DNA of 64,000 nt from Paenibacillus durus ATCC 35681 (GCF_000993825.1 NZ_CP011114.1:2914001-2978000); one strand, 5' to 3'; numbered from the stretch's first letter, positions 16,093-26,498 are shown. The notes: a model not told the origin generated them from the letters alone. Made by a program: numbers and translations.

Positions 16093-19000
16093 TTATATCA
16101 TCATTGAGTATAAGACCCGACCAATCTCTTGCATATTCAGTTCAACACGAGCCTCCGCATCTTCGATCATCCTGGTATAGACCGCTTCATACATCTGTCC
16201 AATGATTTCCACTTGCTGCTTCGACAGCACACGGCCATCAGCATTCAGCGTTAGGACGAGCCTGTTTTGCAGATCGTGGCCCATGTTGGTCAGCAGATTG
16301 AAGTCAGTGTGTTCAAACCATTGGATGCCCTTCAATGTGAGATCCGAGTAATGCTTGAAATGCGTATAGTTAAATACTGTCTCAAATAGTCGCTCTTGCC
16401 CAAAGTCGCTTTGGATGCTGGCAAGCGGATACCGTCTATACCGAAGGCACCGACGTTCCGTTTCGAACGTCTCCTGAATAAGGTCTCCCCACGTCTGTCC
16501 GCTGATCTCTTGCCGGAACGGCAAAAAGTTCAGGAACATTCCTAGGACGTTTTCCCCTTCCTCTTCTTCCAGTCTCCCATTTGTGAACACGCCCGTCAGC
16601 ACATCCTTCTCTCTGCACAACTGGCTTATGACCGCCAGATGCCCAGCTAGCAGTACGTCCTTCATCGGAACACCGAGACGTTTCGACAGACTACCAAGGT
16701 TTTCATGCATCTTGGAATCAAAGCAGACCTGAGTCTCGCTCCATCTTGCCCCTTGTTCGTCTCGTTGCGGCCGAAGCAACGAATTGTACCGGAAACTGAG
16801 CAACTCCTTCGACCAGAAAGCGCGCAATTCCTCCGAAGTCTGGCTCTCTTGCTCAATCTTCACATAGTCCCGATATTTTAGCTTCGGGATCTGAGGCAGT
16901 TTTACTTCGCCGGATGAGATCGCCTCACTGTACATCTGAACCAGTTGCTGCATGAAGATGGACAGGCTCCAACCATCGATAACGGCATGATGGAAGCTCA
17001 ACGTCAACTTGAAATCTTCCGGACCGCAACGGTGCGCAAAAAATTTGACCAATTCCGCTTTGGAGAGGTCAAATCCGCTCCCCTTCTCCATGTCGAACCA
17101 TATGCGGAAGGACTTTGCTTGTTCTTCTTCAGACAAGAAACTGATGTCGGTGACATCGAGATGCAGCTGAACCGAACGGTAGACCAGTTGCATCGGGATC
17201 GAGTACCCCTCGAACGCAAAGGCCGTACGGAATATCTCGTGTTCCTGCAAGAGCTGCTCCAAGCAATCGCGAAGCAAGGCTTCATGAAGAGGCAATCCGA
17301 GATGATATGCAAACACATCTTGATAGACAGACTGTTCAAGGTCGATCTGGTTTTTGTTAATCATGTACAGTTGCATAGCAGTGGCCGGATACGCATCCAC
17401 CATATCAGGCAGGAACACCCTCTCCTGCTCAGGCACCAGTTCAAACGGTGTCATTTGAGTGCTCTTCGTCCCAGACCCATACATGGATTCGCCAAGTTCA
17501 GCTAGTTGTTGGATGGTCGTTTTTTCAAATACGTCCTGAATACTTAAATTAATGCCTAACCGTTTGAACTTGGCGACCACACGAATGGCGATGATCGAAT
17601 CCATTCCGAGCCTCATGAAGTCGTCATAAATCGAGATGTCATTCATACCCAGCGCCGTTGAGACGATTTCAGCGACCTGTCCTTCGAGGACGGTTCGCGG
17701 TGCGACGCGGGCCTGACGCCCTTGCATTATCTCAGTACCCCCGTCTTGCTCGTGGTGTGCTCCCGCTCTACGGCGGCTCACTTCGGCCAGCCCGGAGACT
17801 TCCTTGTCAGACATCGCATGGGCTGCGATATCTAGGAAAAGTTTCAAGTATTGACGCACGAGGTCTTGATCCACACGAGAGACATCATAGTTCACCGTCA
17901 AGCGAAGTTGATCGGAGAAATGATCTCGATGCGCGTGCACAACGACCGGAAGATTGGTCTGCTCAAAGTAGCGGACATTCAAGATTTTAACAGAGCTGTG
18001 TTCTTTCTCCCCATACACGTGAAAATCCGTATAGTTGAAGGCGACGTCGAACAACTCTTTTTGGCCGCTCCGCTTGAGGATCTCAGCCAGCGGGTATCGG
18101 CGGTATTGCATCGCCTCTTGCTCCAGTTCAAAGACGCTCTGAAAGACCGATGGCCAAGCGTCAGACGATAACTCCGTCATCAGCGGGATCGTATTGAGGA
18201 AGAGACCCGCTACATCTTCTGCGCCCTGCATTTCGGGACGGCCGTTCACCACGAGGCCGGTTATGACATCGCGAGTCCCCGCCAAGCGACTCAGGACATG
18301 GAGATGCATGGCAAGGAGCACGCTCTTGATCGGCAAGTTGAGTTCATGGGCGGCAGTCTGAAACTCCGCCCTCAGTTTTTCCGGGATCACCTGCTCAAGC
18401 GATGCTACAACCCCAGGTTTCCGTTTCACGTGGTTTTCTGCTTCTATAAATAGCAGCGTCGGCGAAACACCGGAGACCTTCTTCATCCAGAAGTTACAAT
18501 GCGCCGGATCACGCAGCGACTGTTGCTCAAGGGCAACGTAGTTGCTGTACAGCAACTGCTCCTGCTTCAGCATAAGGTTCGCTCCCTTCACTTCGCTCAA
18601 GAGGTATGCGTAAGCTATTAGGAAATCGCTGAGGACTAAGGCCACACTCCATCCGTCCAGAATCGCATGATGGAAGGAGAAGCCGAGATTGAAGATGCGC
18701 TCCGACCGGATGTGGATCTGAACCCGGAAAAGCGGTGCTTGCGCAAAAATAAACTCACGTCTCTTCTCGCCTTCGATCCAACGGTCGATGGCTTCATCTT
18801 GCTCAGACACAGCCAGATGACGAATGTCAGCCATTTCCACCGGTGGTTCCAACTCGGAGTAGATGAGTTGAAGCGGCTCGCTGAATGCTTCGAGATCAAA
18901 GGCCGATCGCAACTGCGGACGGTTGGCCACGACTGCTCGGAGAGCCTTGATCATCAGCTCAACATGCATTGGCGCTTCGATATCATAGGCAAAAATGTCA

Positions 19001-22000
19001 TGATAGACAGGAGACTCCTCATGGAGCATCGAGTGATAGATCATCCCTGACTGAAGCGTTGCGAGAGGCCATGCATCTTCGATCTCAGTACCGACCTGTT
19101 TCCGGTCGGCTTCGTCGACGAGTTGGAAAGGCGCAATGACTTCTTCCGCCATCTGCTCCGCCAATGTCAACTTTTTCGCAAGCTGACGAATGGTAGGATT
19201 CGCAAAGATCTCATGGACCTCAACCTGATAGCCCATTTCCCGCAACTTCGCAGCTACTCGTATGCTCAGAATCGAATCGCCACCCAGACGGAAGAAGTTC
19301 GTTTCGACACCGATCTGCTGGTGCCTCAGCACGTCTTGCCAGATCTGAAGCAACAAACGTTCCTGCTCTGTGGAAGGCTGGACGACCGCCTCGGTCAGAT
19401 CGAGGCCTGCAAACGGATCTGGTAAACACTTCCGATCCAGTTTCCCGTTCGCCGTCGTCACCAGTTGCGGGACATGGACGAAGACCCGTGGCACCATAAA
19501 TTCCGGTAGCTGATCGGCGACCCACTCCTTGGACTTTTGCGAATCGAATTCATCGGCAACCACATACGCGCACAGCATCTTTGTCCCTTTTGCTTCATGT
19601 ACTACGACAGCCGCGTCCCTCACCCCCGGCATGCAGCGTACGACAGCCTCAATCTCGCCGAGTTCGATGCGGAACCCTCTCAGCTTAACTTGGTTGTCGA
19701 TGCGGGTCAGGTACTGTATCTGACCGTCCGGGAGATAGCAAGCGAGATCACCCGTCTTGTAGAGCCTAGCTCCAAGTTCTGTCGAGAATGGGTCAGGAAC
19801 GAACGCTTTCTCTGTCAGGTCATCCCGATTGTGGTAGCCTCTCGCTAAGGCAACTCCGCCGATGTACAGTTCTCCCGGAGCTTTGATCGGCTGAATCTGC
19901 ATGTGCGAGTCCAACACATAAAGCTGAACGTTGTCGATCGGCTTCCCGATCGGCACCACATTACCCGGATAATCGAGGGTGCAGGCCCAATAGGAGACAT
20001 CGATGGCAGCCTCGGTCGGACCATAAAGGTTGTGTAGTTCGCAAGTCAGGGTCTCGTAGAACTTCTCGACCGCCGTGTACGACAAGGCCTCCCCGCTGCA
20101 GAAGACGAGACGAAGCGAGACGCAGTAGTCTGCTAGGTTGTCTTCTTCAAGGAAGACATTCAGCATCGACGGGACGAAGTGCATGACGCTGACCTGCTTC
20201 TCTTGGATGACTCGTTTCAGATAATCCGGATCACGATGCCCACCAGGTTCTGCCATCACGATGCGCGCGCCGAACATCAGCGGCCAGAAGAACTCCCAAA
20301 CAGATACGTCGAAACTGAATGGCGTCTTCTGCAAAATGTGATCTTTGCCGGTCAACCGATACGCACTCTGCATCCAATACAGCCGGTTAAACAGCGCCTC
20401 GTGCCGGTTGACGACCCCCTTCGGACGGCCTGTCGATCCCGATGTGTAGATCATGTAGCAGGACGAATCCGGTCCCAAATTGCGCTCCACATTAGACTCA
20501 TCGAAAGCGAACAACTCCAAATCGGCGAGCACAACGGCCTCCGTATTGAATTCCGCCAGCGCCTCTAGGTGCCATTCCTGCGTGAGAATGAGCGGAACAT
20601 CAGAGTCTTCGATCATATAGCGGATGCGATCGGCCGGATACTCTGAATCGATCGGGACATACGCGAGACCCGCCTTCATGATAGAGACCAGGGCGACGAC
20701 CATCTCGATGGATCGATCCATGTACACGCCAACAAACTCCCCCTTTGTCCCCCGCTTGCTCAGAAGGAATCGAGCCACCCGATTAGTTAGGCTGTTCAAC
20801 TCGCTGTATGTCAACGAGCGATCCTTGAACTCGACAGCAACCGCCTCAGGCGTCTGTACCACTTGCGCCTCGATCATCTCGATAACGTTAGTCTTCGGGT
20901 ACTCAACCTGAGTGTCGTTCCACACATCAAGGATCAGACGCTTCTCGTCATTGGGTACGACCGATACGCGAGAGATTTTCACATCAAGGTCCAAAGCCAA
21001 TTGATCCAGCAAGTGTGAGTAATGATTCATCATACGTTCAATTGAGTTGGCATCGAAGAGGTAGGTATTATATTCAACCTCAAACTCGAAGTATTCCCCC
21101 ACATCACTGACATAGAGAAGCAGGTCGAATTTAGCACCCGTGCGCTTGAATGACACAGGTTGGCAGAGGATCTCGGTACCGAGTTTCAACTGCGGCTTCT
21201 TCCCAAGCAACGTCATCATCGTCTGGAACACCGGGTTGTAGCTCGGGTCCCGCTCGATGTTGAGGCTTTCCAGTACCTTAGGATACGGCGCATCTTGGTG
21301 TTGCAACATCTCGAGCGCCCGTTCGGACGCTTGCATAACCAACTCCCGGAACGTCATTTCCCCGTCCAACATCAAAGTGAGAGCCGCCGTGTTGACGAAA
21401 CAGCCGACCGTGCCAAAGTGGTCGTAGTCATCGCGATTGAGAACGGTCGTGCCGATGGTGATCGCATTCTGGCTGCTGTAGCGATTCAATAGAATGGCGT
21501 ATGCGGACAACATTGCGCCAAACTCTGTCGTGCCAGCTGCTTGGAAGGACTTGTCCATCAAGCCCGAGACTTTGCTTTTGGGAAGGTTGACCGTGTACGT
21601 AGAGCCCCTAAACGTCTGCTGGGCAGGACGAATCCGGTCGACCGGGAGATTCAGCAAGTCTGTTCTGCCTTGCAGCGTACTCTTCCAGTACTCGATCTTC
21701 TCATGGAACGCCCCCTCATCATACTCCTGACGCAAACGTGATACATAGTCGTGGTACGAGGCTACGGGCTGCTGAGCGGCTAGCTGTCCGGACTGGCACT
21801 GGGCGATGTAGTTCCGACCAATTTCGTCTAAAATGACTCCCATGCTCCACCCGTCTGTCACGATATGGTGGACCGTGATTCCGAGGACGTATTCTTCCTC
21901 CGTTATCCGTATAATGACCCAACGAATCAACGGACCGGAGGCGAGATCGAACGGCCGGCTATACGCATCGGCGATCCTCTCATCGGCCTGCTCCCGGGCT

Positions 22001-22302
22001 TCCTCAGCGCTCAGGTGGTGCAGATCGACGACTTTTACAAACTCGGGCACGCTGTCGTGAACGATGGCTCTCAATCCATCCACCGTTTCCACGAACGTCG
22101 TGCGCAGTGACTCATGACGTTCGACCAAGCGATGTAAAGATCGAACTAACCACTCCACTTCGAGATAACCTTTCATCTGGAAAACAAGCGGCTCATTATA
22201 TGCAGGGCCGCTTTCCCTGCACATGCGTTCAAGCAACCAAAGGGTCTCTTGCGTGTAGGACACCTTCAAGCCGTATTCTTTGACGTCACGCGAAACAACC
22301 AT
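16093..22302 (-). CDS. Nonribosomal peptide synthetase, C-A(Ser)-T-C-T-C
   Basis: 2069 aa. Domains in order: condensation (10-450, HHIVTDG at 146-152); adenylation (465-960); carrier (LGGDS, Ser near 1011); condensation (1075-1500, HHAILDG near 1212); carrier (LGMDS, Ser near 1570); condensation (1635-2060, HHAVIDG near 1772). The ten-residue specificity code read from the A domain is D-V-W-H-F-S-L-I-D-K, one change from the EntF serine code, so serine activation is well supported. There is no thioesterase, reductase or epimerase signature, and the last carrier has no A domain of its own. The ATG shares a base with the NRPS1 stop (TGATG) after GGAGG. A T-C-T-C tail recalls fungal siderophore synthetases. 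Confidence 0.95.
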   Translation of the reverse strand: MVVSRDVKEYGLKVSYTQETLWLLERMCRESGPAYNEPLVFQMKGYLEVEWLVRSLHRLVERHESLRTTFVETVDGLRAIVHDSVPEFVKVVDLHHLSAEEAREQADERIADAYSRPFDLASGPLIRWVIIRITEEEYVLGITVHHIVTDGWSMGVILDEIGRNYIAQCQSGQLAAQQPVASYHDYVSRLRQEYDEGAFHEKIEYWKSTLQGRTDLLNLPVDRIRPAQQTFRGSTYTVNLPKSKVSGLMDKSFQAAGTTEFGAMLSAYAILLNRYSSQNAITIGTTVLNRDDYDHFGTVGCFVNTAALTLMLDGEMTFRELVMQASERALEMLQHQDAPYPKVLESLNIERDPSYNPVFQTMMTLLGKKPQLKLGTEILCQPVSFKRTGAKFDLLLYVSDVGEYFEFEVEYNTYLFDANSIERMMNHYSHLLDQLALDLDVKISRVSVVPNDEKRLILDVWNDTQVEYPKTNVIEMIEAQVVQTPEAVAVEFKDRSLTYSELNSLTNRVARFLLSKRGTKGEFVGVYMDRSIEMVVALVSIMKAGLAYVPIDSEYPADRIRYMIEDSDVPLILTQEWHLEALAEFNTEAVVLADLELFAFDESNVERNLGPDSSCYMIYTSGSTGRPKGVVNRHEALFNRLYWMQSAYRLTGKDHILQKTPFSFDVSVWEFFWPLMFGARIVMAEPGGHRDPDYLKRVIQEKQVSVMHFVPSMLNVFLEEDNLADYCVSLRLVFCSGEALSYTAVEKFYETLTCELHNLYGPTEAAIDVSYWACTLDYPGNVVPIGKPIDNVQLYVLDSHMQIQPIKAPGELYIGGVALARGYHNRDDLTEKAFVPDPFSTELGARLYKTGDLACYLPDGQIQYLTRIDNQVKLRGFRIELGEIEAVVRCMPGVRDAAVVVHEAKGTKMLCAYVVADEFDSQKSKEWVADQLPEFMVPRVFVHVPQLVTTANGKLDRKCLPDPFAGLDLTEAVVQPSTEQERLLLQIWQDVLRHQQIGVETNFFRLGGDSILSIRVAAKLREMGYQVEVHEIFANPTIRQLAKKLTLAEQMAEEVIAPFQLVDEADRKQVGTEIEDAWPLATLQSGMIYHSMLHEESPVYHDIFAYDIEAPMHVELMIKALRAVVANRPQLRSAFDLEAFSEPLQLIYSELEPPVEMADIRHLAVSEQDEAIDRWIEGEKRREFIFAQAPLFRVQIHIRSERIFNLGFSFHHAILDGWSVALVLSDFLIAYAYLLSEVKGANLMLKQEQLLYSNYVALEQQSLRDPAHCNFWMKKVSGVSPTLLFIEAENHVKRKPGVVASLEQVIPEKLRAEFQTAAHELNLPIKSVLLAMHLHVLSRLAGTRDVITGLVVNGRPEMQGAEDVAGLFLNTIPLMTELSSDAWPSVFQSVFELEQEAMQYRRYPLAEILKRSGQKELFDVAFNYTDFHVYGEKEHSSVKILNVRYFEQTNLPVVVHAHRDHFSDQLRLTVNYDVSRVDQDLVRQYLKLFLDIAAHAMSDKEVSGLAEVSRRRAGAHHEQDGGTEIMQGRQARVAPRTVLEGQVAEIVSTALGMNDISIYDDFMRLGMDSIIAIRVVAKFKRLGINLSIQDVFEKTTIQQLAELGESMYGSGTKSTQMTPFELVPEQERVFLPDMVDAYPATAMQLYMINKNQIDLEQSVYQDVFAYHLGLPLHEALLRDCLEQLLQEHEIFRTAFAFEGYSIPMQLVYRSVQLHLDVTDISFLSEEEQAKSFRIWFDMEKGSGFDLSKAELVKFFAHRCGPEDFKLTLSFHHAVIDGWSLSIFMQQLVQMYSEAISSGEVKLPQIPKLKYRDYVKIEQESQTSEELRAFWSKELLSFRYNSLLRPQRDEQGARWSETQVCFDSKMHENLGSLSKRLGVPMKDVLLAGHLAVISQLCREKDVLTGVFTNGRLEEEEGENVLGMFLNFLPFRQEISGQTWGDLIQETFETERRCLRYRRYPLASIQSDFGQERLFETVFNYTHFKHYSDLTLKGIQWFEHTDFNLLTNMGHDLQNRLVLTLNADGRVLSKQQVEIIGQMYEAVYTRMIEDAEARVELNMQEIGRVLYSMMI

Positions 22303-25300
22303 CAATTCGATCCTCCAATCGGTAGTCTGCAGCTTTTCTGTTGATCTCTAGCGTTAGTCCGCTCCTCAATGGCCACTGCGATCTCCTCGATCCGCCGCAG
22401 CTTGAACATATCCTGCGGTGTCAAAAAAATCCCCTCACGTTTACAGAGTGCTACGATCTTCAGGGCAGCAAGGGAATCGCCGCCCAGTTCAAAGAAGTCA
22501 TTTTGGACGCCCACTTCAGAGCGGTCCAGGATCTCGGACCAGATGCCTGCGATCAATTCCTCCATCAAGTTGCGCGGTGCGACGTAGTCAGTCCCGTATC
22601 CTTTGGCATAGAGATCCGGCTGTGGGTATTGCCTGCGGTCCACTTTTCCGTTTGGCATCAACGGCAACGCGTTAAGGTAGACATAGAAGGACGGAATCAT
22701 GTACTCCGGCAGCTGTCCGTTCAGGAACAAGCGCAGATCTTGGACCTGAGGATGCTCTCCCTTGCAGACGATGTAGGCGACAAGTAACTGATGACCTGGC
22801 TTGTCTTCGCGCAGGAGGACAACCGCTTGTTGCACGGATTCATGACGCTGTAGTACCGCCTCAATCTCTCCCAATTCAATGCGTAACCCGCGAAGTTTGA
22901 CTTGATCGTCGATGCGGCCCAAGAATTCAAGTACACCACCTGGCAGAGTGCGTACGAGGTCACCCGTTTTGTAGAGCCGCTCCCCTTCTGCAAACGGATG
23001 AACGACAAATCGTTCCGCCGTCAGCTGCGGACGATGAAGATAACCGATCGCAATACCTGCACCCCCGATATACAATTCACCAGCAACCCCTTGCGGCACG
23101 GGTAGCTGATACTCATCCAACACGTAGACTTGCGCATTGGCAATCGGACGGCCGATCGGTACCATATTTCCGCTACCGCCGCGCTCGGCCACCCAATAAG
23201 TAGAGTTGATGCAGCACTCTGTCGGGCCATAGAGATTGATCAGATCTACGTTCGGCAACATTCCGAATAGTCGTTCTTGCAACTTGCGCGTCAGCTGCTC
23301 GCCCCCGGCAAACACGCGCGTTAGTGACGTACAATTGGCAAAGTCTTCTTGCTCCAAAAGCATGCTCAAAATTGTTGGCACCACTTGCAAAGTCGTCACA
23401 CGATATTCTTGAATCTCCTGCAGCAGAGTCGCCGGGTCCAACTGAGTTTCGGGTTTGGCAAACACTAGTTGAGCACCTGTGAGCAGCGGGGCGTAAAACT
23501 CCCAAACCGAGGCATCGAAGGAAAAGGCTGTTTTTTGCAGGACACGGTCTGAAGCACTAAGGGGAAATTCCGCTTGCATCCACTGCATGTGATTACAAAT
23601 AGCCCCATGCCCCACCACAATGCCCTTTGGCTGACCTGTCGAACCGGACGTGTAGATGACGTAAGCAGGGTGTTCGTCGGTCATATGCAAATCGAGGTTA
23701 TCCCACTTTTGCGTTGCAGAGTTTGCCCTTGCCAGATCGTCGAGCAAGATTACTTTCACCGATTGATCCTCAAAACGCTCCGCTAAATCTTGCTGTGTCA
23801 ACAACATCTCCGTTCGTGAATCCTGCAACATATACGCAATACGTTCCATCGGGTAGTCGATATCGAGCGGCAGGTAAGCCCCTCCTGCTTTGAGTACGGC
23901 GAGCATCCCAATGATCATGTCCAAGGAACGTTGGCAAGCTATCGCTACGATTTTTCCCGCCACCACACCATTGGTTTGCAGATCACGCGCCAAACGGTTG
24001 GCCCTGTTGTTCAACTCCTCGTAGGACAGCGTCCGTTCTCCAAACAGGACGGCGATTTGATCCGGAGTCTTTGCGACTTGATCTTCAAACAGTCGGTGCA
24101 GAGCCTGATGATGCGAAAATTGCACACCAGTCTGATTCCAAGTGACCAGCAACTGCTCCTGCTCCTCCTCACTGATAATCTGAGTACGGCCAATCGGAGA
24201 CTCAGGTTCGTTCATCACTTGTGTGATCAATCGTTCGAAGTACCTGCACAAGCGCTCCAGATCCGCACCACACAACACATTCTCATTGTAATGGTAGTCT
24301 ATCACCAATCTACCATCTGCTTGCTTTACCCCCGACAAGCGCAAGTCGAAGAGATCAAAGCAAACCGATTGCCGTAAAACGGTGAACGTCAAATCACCGG
24401 CCGTATGACGTGCCTGCAGGTCTGTAAAGTCATACCCAAACGGGAGATACGGCACACCCGAATCTGCTTGTATCGCTTCCCAAGAGAAACTTTCTTGCCA
24501 CTTCCGGCTCTCTTCGGCAGACAGTTTCACAAGACCAAGCACCGAACGGAAGGAATCCCCTCGATCAAATCCGCCTGCCAACGGCACATACCGTGCCAAC
24601 GGCCCGATTACAGCCAGCAATTCCTCATCGCCACGCCCGTCATAAGCGACGCCGACCATCGTCGGTCCTCTCGTCAAAAGAACCAATAATGCTTGCCATG
24701 CAGCCAAAAGAACAATAGAAACTTCTGTCCCTTCCGCCACTGCCAATTTGGCCATGCTATCCGCTGTTTCCGTCGGTACCTCCCAAGTCAACATGCGTGG
24801 TGAAAAAGTAATACCCTTTTGTGTCGATTTTGCGAATGGCAAATGAATATCAAGAGCCGATGTAAACTCTTGAGTAGCCCAGTAATCGCGTCTTTCTTTG
24901 CCATCCTCTGCTTCGAGCAATTCGTTATATCTATCGCTCAGCACCGCATACGAAATGCCCTCTTCTTCACCACCATCGGTAGTATAGCCTGCAAGCTTCC
25001 CATACGACCGGGTCAACTCGTTGACGAACGGCTGGATGGCATTGTCGATCAACATCGTCGGCAGAGCGATCAGCAACAAATGCTTGTCCGGTGCGAACGT
25101 GACCATTTCAACTTGAAACAAAGGTCCTTTTTCCAAGTTGAAGAAATGTCCGGGGAATTTGGCGAACAGATGATCTAAGTACACTTGCTGTTCATTCGGA
25201 GACTGAAACTGCGAATCAAACTCCCACTCGTCCCACTGCACTTGAAACTCTTCCCCCAACACCTGCACCGGGAGCATCGTGCCCGGCAACACATGGAACG

Positions 25301-25487
25301 TCGTGCGTAGGACTTCATGCCGTGCTGCCATCTTCTGCAACGAAGCTTTAAGCAACGTCCGATCCACATTTCCTTCGAGTAACATCATCGCGCGTGCGAG
25401 AAACGCTTCGTGCTGGCCGTCCTGTCCCAACTCCCAGATCCGTCTTTGTTGCGGAGAAAGCCGATACTCTTCAATCTTTCTCAACAT
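22302..25487 (-). CDS. Nonribosomal peptide synthetase, C*-A(Gln-like)-T
   Basis: 1061 aa, first gene of the operon. A condensation-type domain fills the first 430 residues, but its HHxxxDG site reads P-T-M-L-I-D-N, so the catalytic histidine and the glycine are gone. The A domain (about 460-955) has YTSGSTGQPKG, NLYGPTE and YKTGDL. Its specificity code is D-A-W-Q-F-G-L-I-N-K, nine of ten positions matching the known glutamine code. The carrier domain has LGGDSL near residue 1005, and a short tail may dock to NRPS2. The ATG eight bases after GGAGG is chosen; the upstream ATG contains that site. The degenerate C domain has no upstream partner in this window. Confidence 0.95.
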   Translation of the reverse strand: MLRKIEEYRLSPQQRRIWELGQDGQHEAFLARAMMLLEGNVDRTLLKASLQKMAARHEVLRTTFHVLPGTMLPVQVLGEEFQVQWDEWEFDSQFQSPNEQQVYLDHLFAKFPGHFFNLEKGPLFQVEMVTFAPDKHLLLIALPTMLIDNAIQPFVNELTRSYGKLAGYTTDGGEEEGISYAVLSDRYNELLEAEDGKERRDYWATQEFTSALDIHLPFAKSTQKGITFSPRMLTWEVPTETADSMAKLAVAEGTEVSIVLLAAWQALLVLLTRGPTMVGVAYDGRGDEELLAVIGPLARYVPLAGGFDRGDSFRSVLGLVKLSAEESRKWQESFSWEAIQADSGVPYLPFGYDFTDLQARHTAGDLTFTVLRQSVCFDLFDLRLSGVKQADGRLVIDYHYNENVLCGADLERLCRYFERLITQVMNEPESPIGRTQIISEEEQEQLLVTWNQTGVQFSHHQALHRLFEDQVAKTPDQIAVLFGERTLSYEELNNRANRLARDLQTNGVVAGKIVAIACQRSLDMIIGMLAVLKAGGAYLPLDIDYPMERIAYMLQDSRTEMLLTQQDLAERFEDQSVKVILLDDLARANSATQKWDNLDLHMTDEHPAYVIYTSGSTGQPKGIVVGHGAICNHMQWMQAEFPLSASDRVLQKTAFSFDASVWEFYAPLLTGAQLVFAKPETQLDPATLLQEIQEYRVTTLQVVPTILSMLLEQEDFANCTSLTRVFAGGEQLTRKLQERLFGMLPNVDLINLYGPTECCINSTYWVAERGGSGNMVPIGRPIANAQVYVLDEYQLPVPQGVAGELYIGGAGIAIGYLHRPQLTAERFVVHPFAEGERLYKTGDLVRTLPGGVLEFLGRIDDQVKLRGLRIELGEIEAVLQRHESVQQAVVLLREDKPGHQLLVAYIVCKGEHPQVQDLRLFLNGQLPEYMIPSFYVYLNALPLMPNGKVDRRQYPQPDLYAKGYGTDYVAPRNLMEELIAGIWSEILDRSEVGVQNDFFELGGDSLAALKIVALCKREGIFLTPQDMFKLRRIEEIAVAIEERTNARDQQKSCRLPIGGSN

Positions 25488-25744
25488 CCGTTCTACCTCC
25501 ATTTCTGCGTCGAGTTTCGAAACCCGTTGAGTCTCCTTATTCTAACCTCTGCATCATCTCCAAAAATTCATTCGGACCCTAATTTAGTTACTAGAAATTT
25601 ATTAAAATTTGTATTTTTAAATCTAAATTAACTAATGAAATAATAGATGAACTATTTTCTAATCATATACATTTGTGTTCTTTATTTACTGTATCATAGC
25701 CACTATGTCGAAGTAAGTGGATTTCTGTCACTAAAACTGTATAA
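25488..25744. other. AT-rich leader/promoter region of the NRPS operon
   Basis: An AT-rich stretch with no gene on either strand. It must carry the NRPS operon promoter, but I see no -35/-10 pair good enough to mark. The full gap between NRPS1 and the integrase remnant is about 500 bases. Its right half holds the phage-like remnant at 25745-25825 and an inverted repeat GCTCCAG...CTGGAGC near 25890-25913 that lacks a T run. Confidence 0.5.
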
Positions 25745-25825
25745 AATAATCTTTTTTTAAAATTTCTGCATCGATTCCATGTGCAGCAGTCTGCTCATAC
25801 TCTTCTGGTGTGATGTAGTAATATA
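25745..25825 (-). pseudogene. Phage-type gene remnant
   Basis: One minus-strand frame reads YYITPEEYEQTAAHGIDAEI followed by a few residues and a stop. This resembles the N-terminus of small phage or plasmid proteins that begin with ITPEEYE. A GGGAGG plus TTG lies upstream but in another frame, so the piece is broken. It is a weak call from composition and motif only; it supports a mobile origin for the island edge. Confidence 0.35.
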
Positions 25826-25993
25826 AGGCTTAACAAGTTACTCCTCCCTTTTACGTATTGTTCCTCGAAGTATTGTTTTACGATGTAGCAAAGCTCCAGC
25901 CGAATTGACTGGAGCCTGTTACAATATGATGATGTCTTATATCAATGGGTTTTGATAGTGCTTTAGCAAATCTCTATCACATTTTCAAATTAT

Positions 25994-26350
25994 GTGAAAG
26001 AAGAACTGATGCGGCATAAAACCATGATCCTTCAAGAATGTGAGCAGCCCAACAGAGAATTTAAAGAGGAGGATTTTGTCGTTTGTAACCCGGATGGCAG
26101 ACCCGTTAGCATCGGTAATTTCCATAAATTCTGGACAAGAATTCAGACCAAGACCAACATGCGTAAAATTCGCTTTCATGATCTACGCCATACGTGCGCC
26201 TCACTTCTTCTAGCGTTAGGGACTCATCCAAAGGTTGTCCAGGAATTATTAGGTCATTCATCAATCAAGATTACTTTAGATATGTACTCTCATTTAATGC
26301 CTAACATGCATAGTGACGCAGTCAACAAAATGGACGACCTTTTACGTTAA
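25994..26350 (+). pseudogene. Tyrosine recombinase (integrase) C-terminal fragment
   Basis: Only the last 118 residues of a phage-type integrase remain. Present are H62-D-L-R65-H (HxxR box), LLGHSSIKITLDMYSHL with His88, and the nucleophile Tyr98. The N-terminal DNA-binding part and the first catalytic arginine are missing; a TAG stop lies 27 bases upstream of the GTG and no integrase coding is visible before it. It is the only plus-strand gene at this end of the island, pointing at the right repeat. It is unlikely to be active. Confidence 0.8.
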
Positions 26351-26432
26351 AGTCCTATAGCTTCCTCTTGTTGACTTTCATTATCTTTGATTTCCTACCA
26401 ATTGCCCTACCAAAGTCCATCTCCCTGCACAA

Positions 26433-26477
26433 AAAAACCGCCAAGAACCCTTGATATGACTGGGTTTTTGGCGGTTT
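26433..26477. terminator. Terminator after the integrase remnant
   Basis: AAACCGCCAAGAACCC pairs with GGGTTTTTGGCGGTTT (16 bp, one G-U), with A and T runs on both sides. It lies between the integrase fragment and the right repeat. Confidence 0.75.
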
Positions 26478-26498
26478 CACTGTATGAGGGACACTCTT

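Noticed and set aside
25885..25915. Inverted repeat GCTCCAG...CTGGAGC as an attachment site or terminator
   Set aside because: No T run and no second copy at the left island end; left only as a mention in the leader entry.
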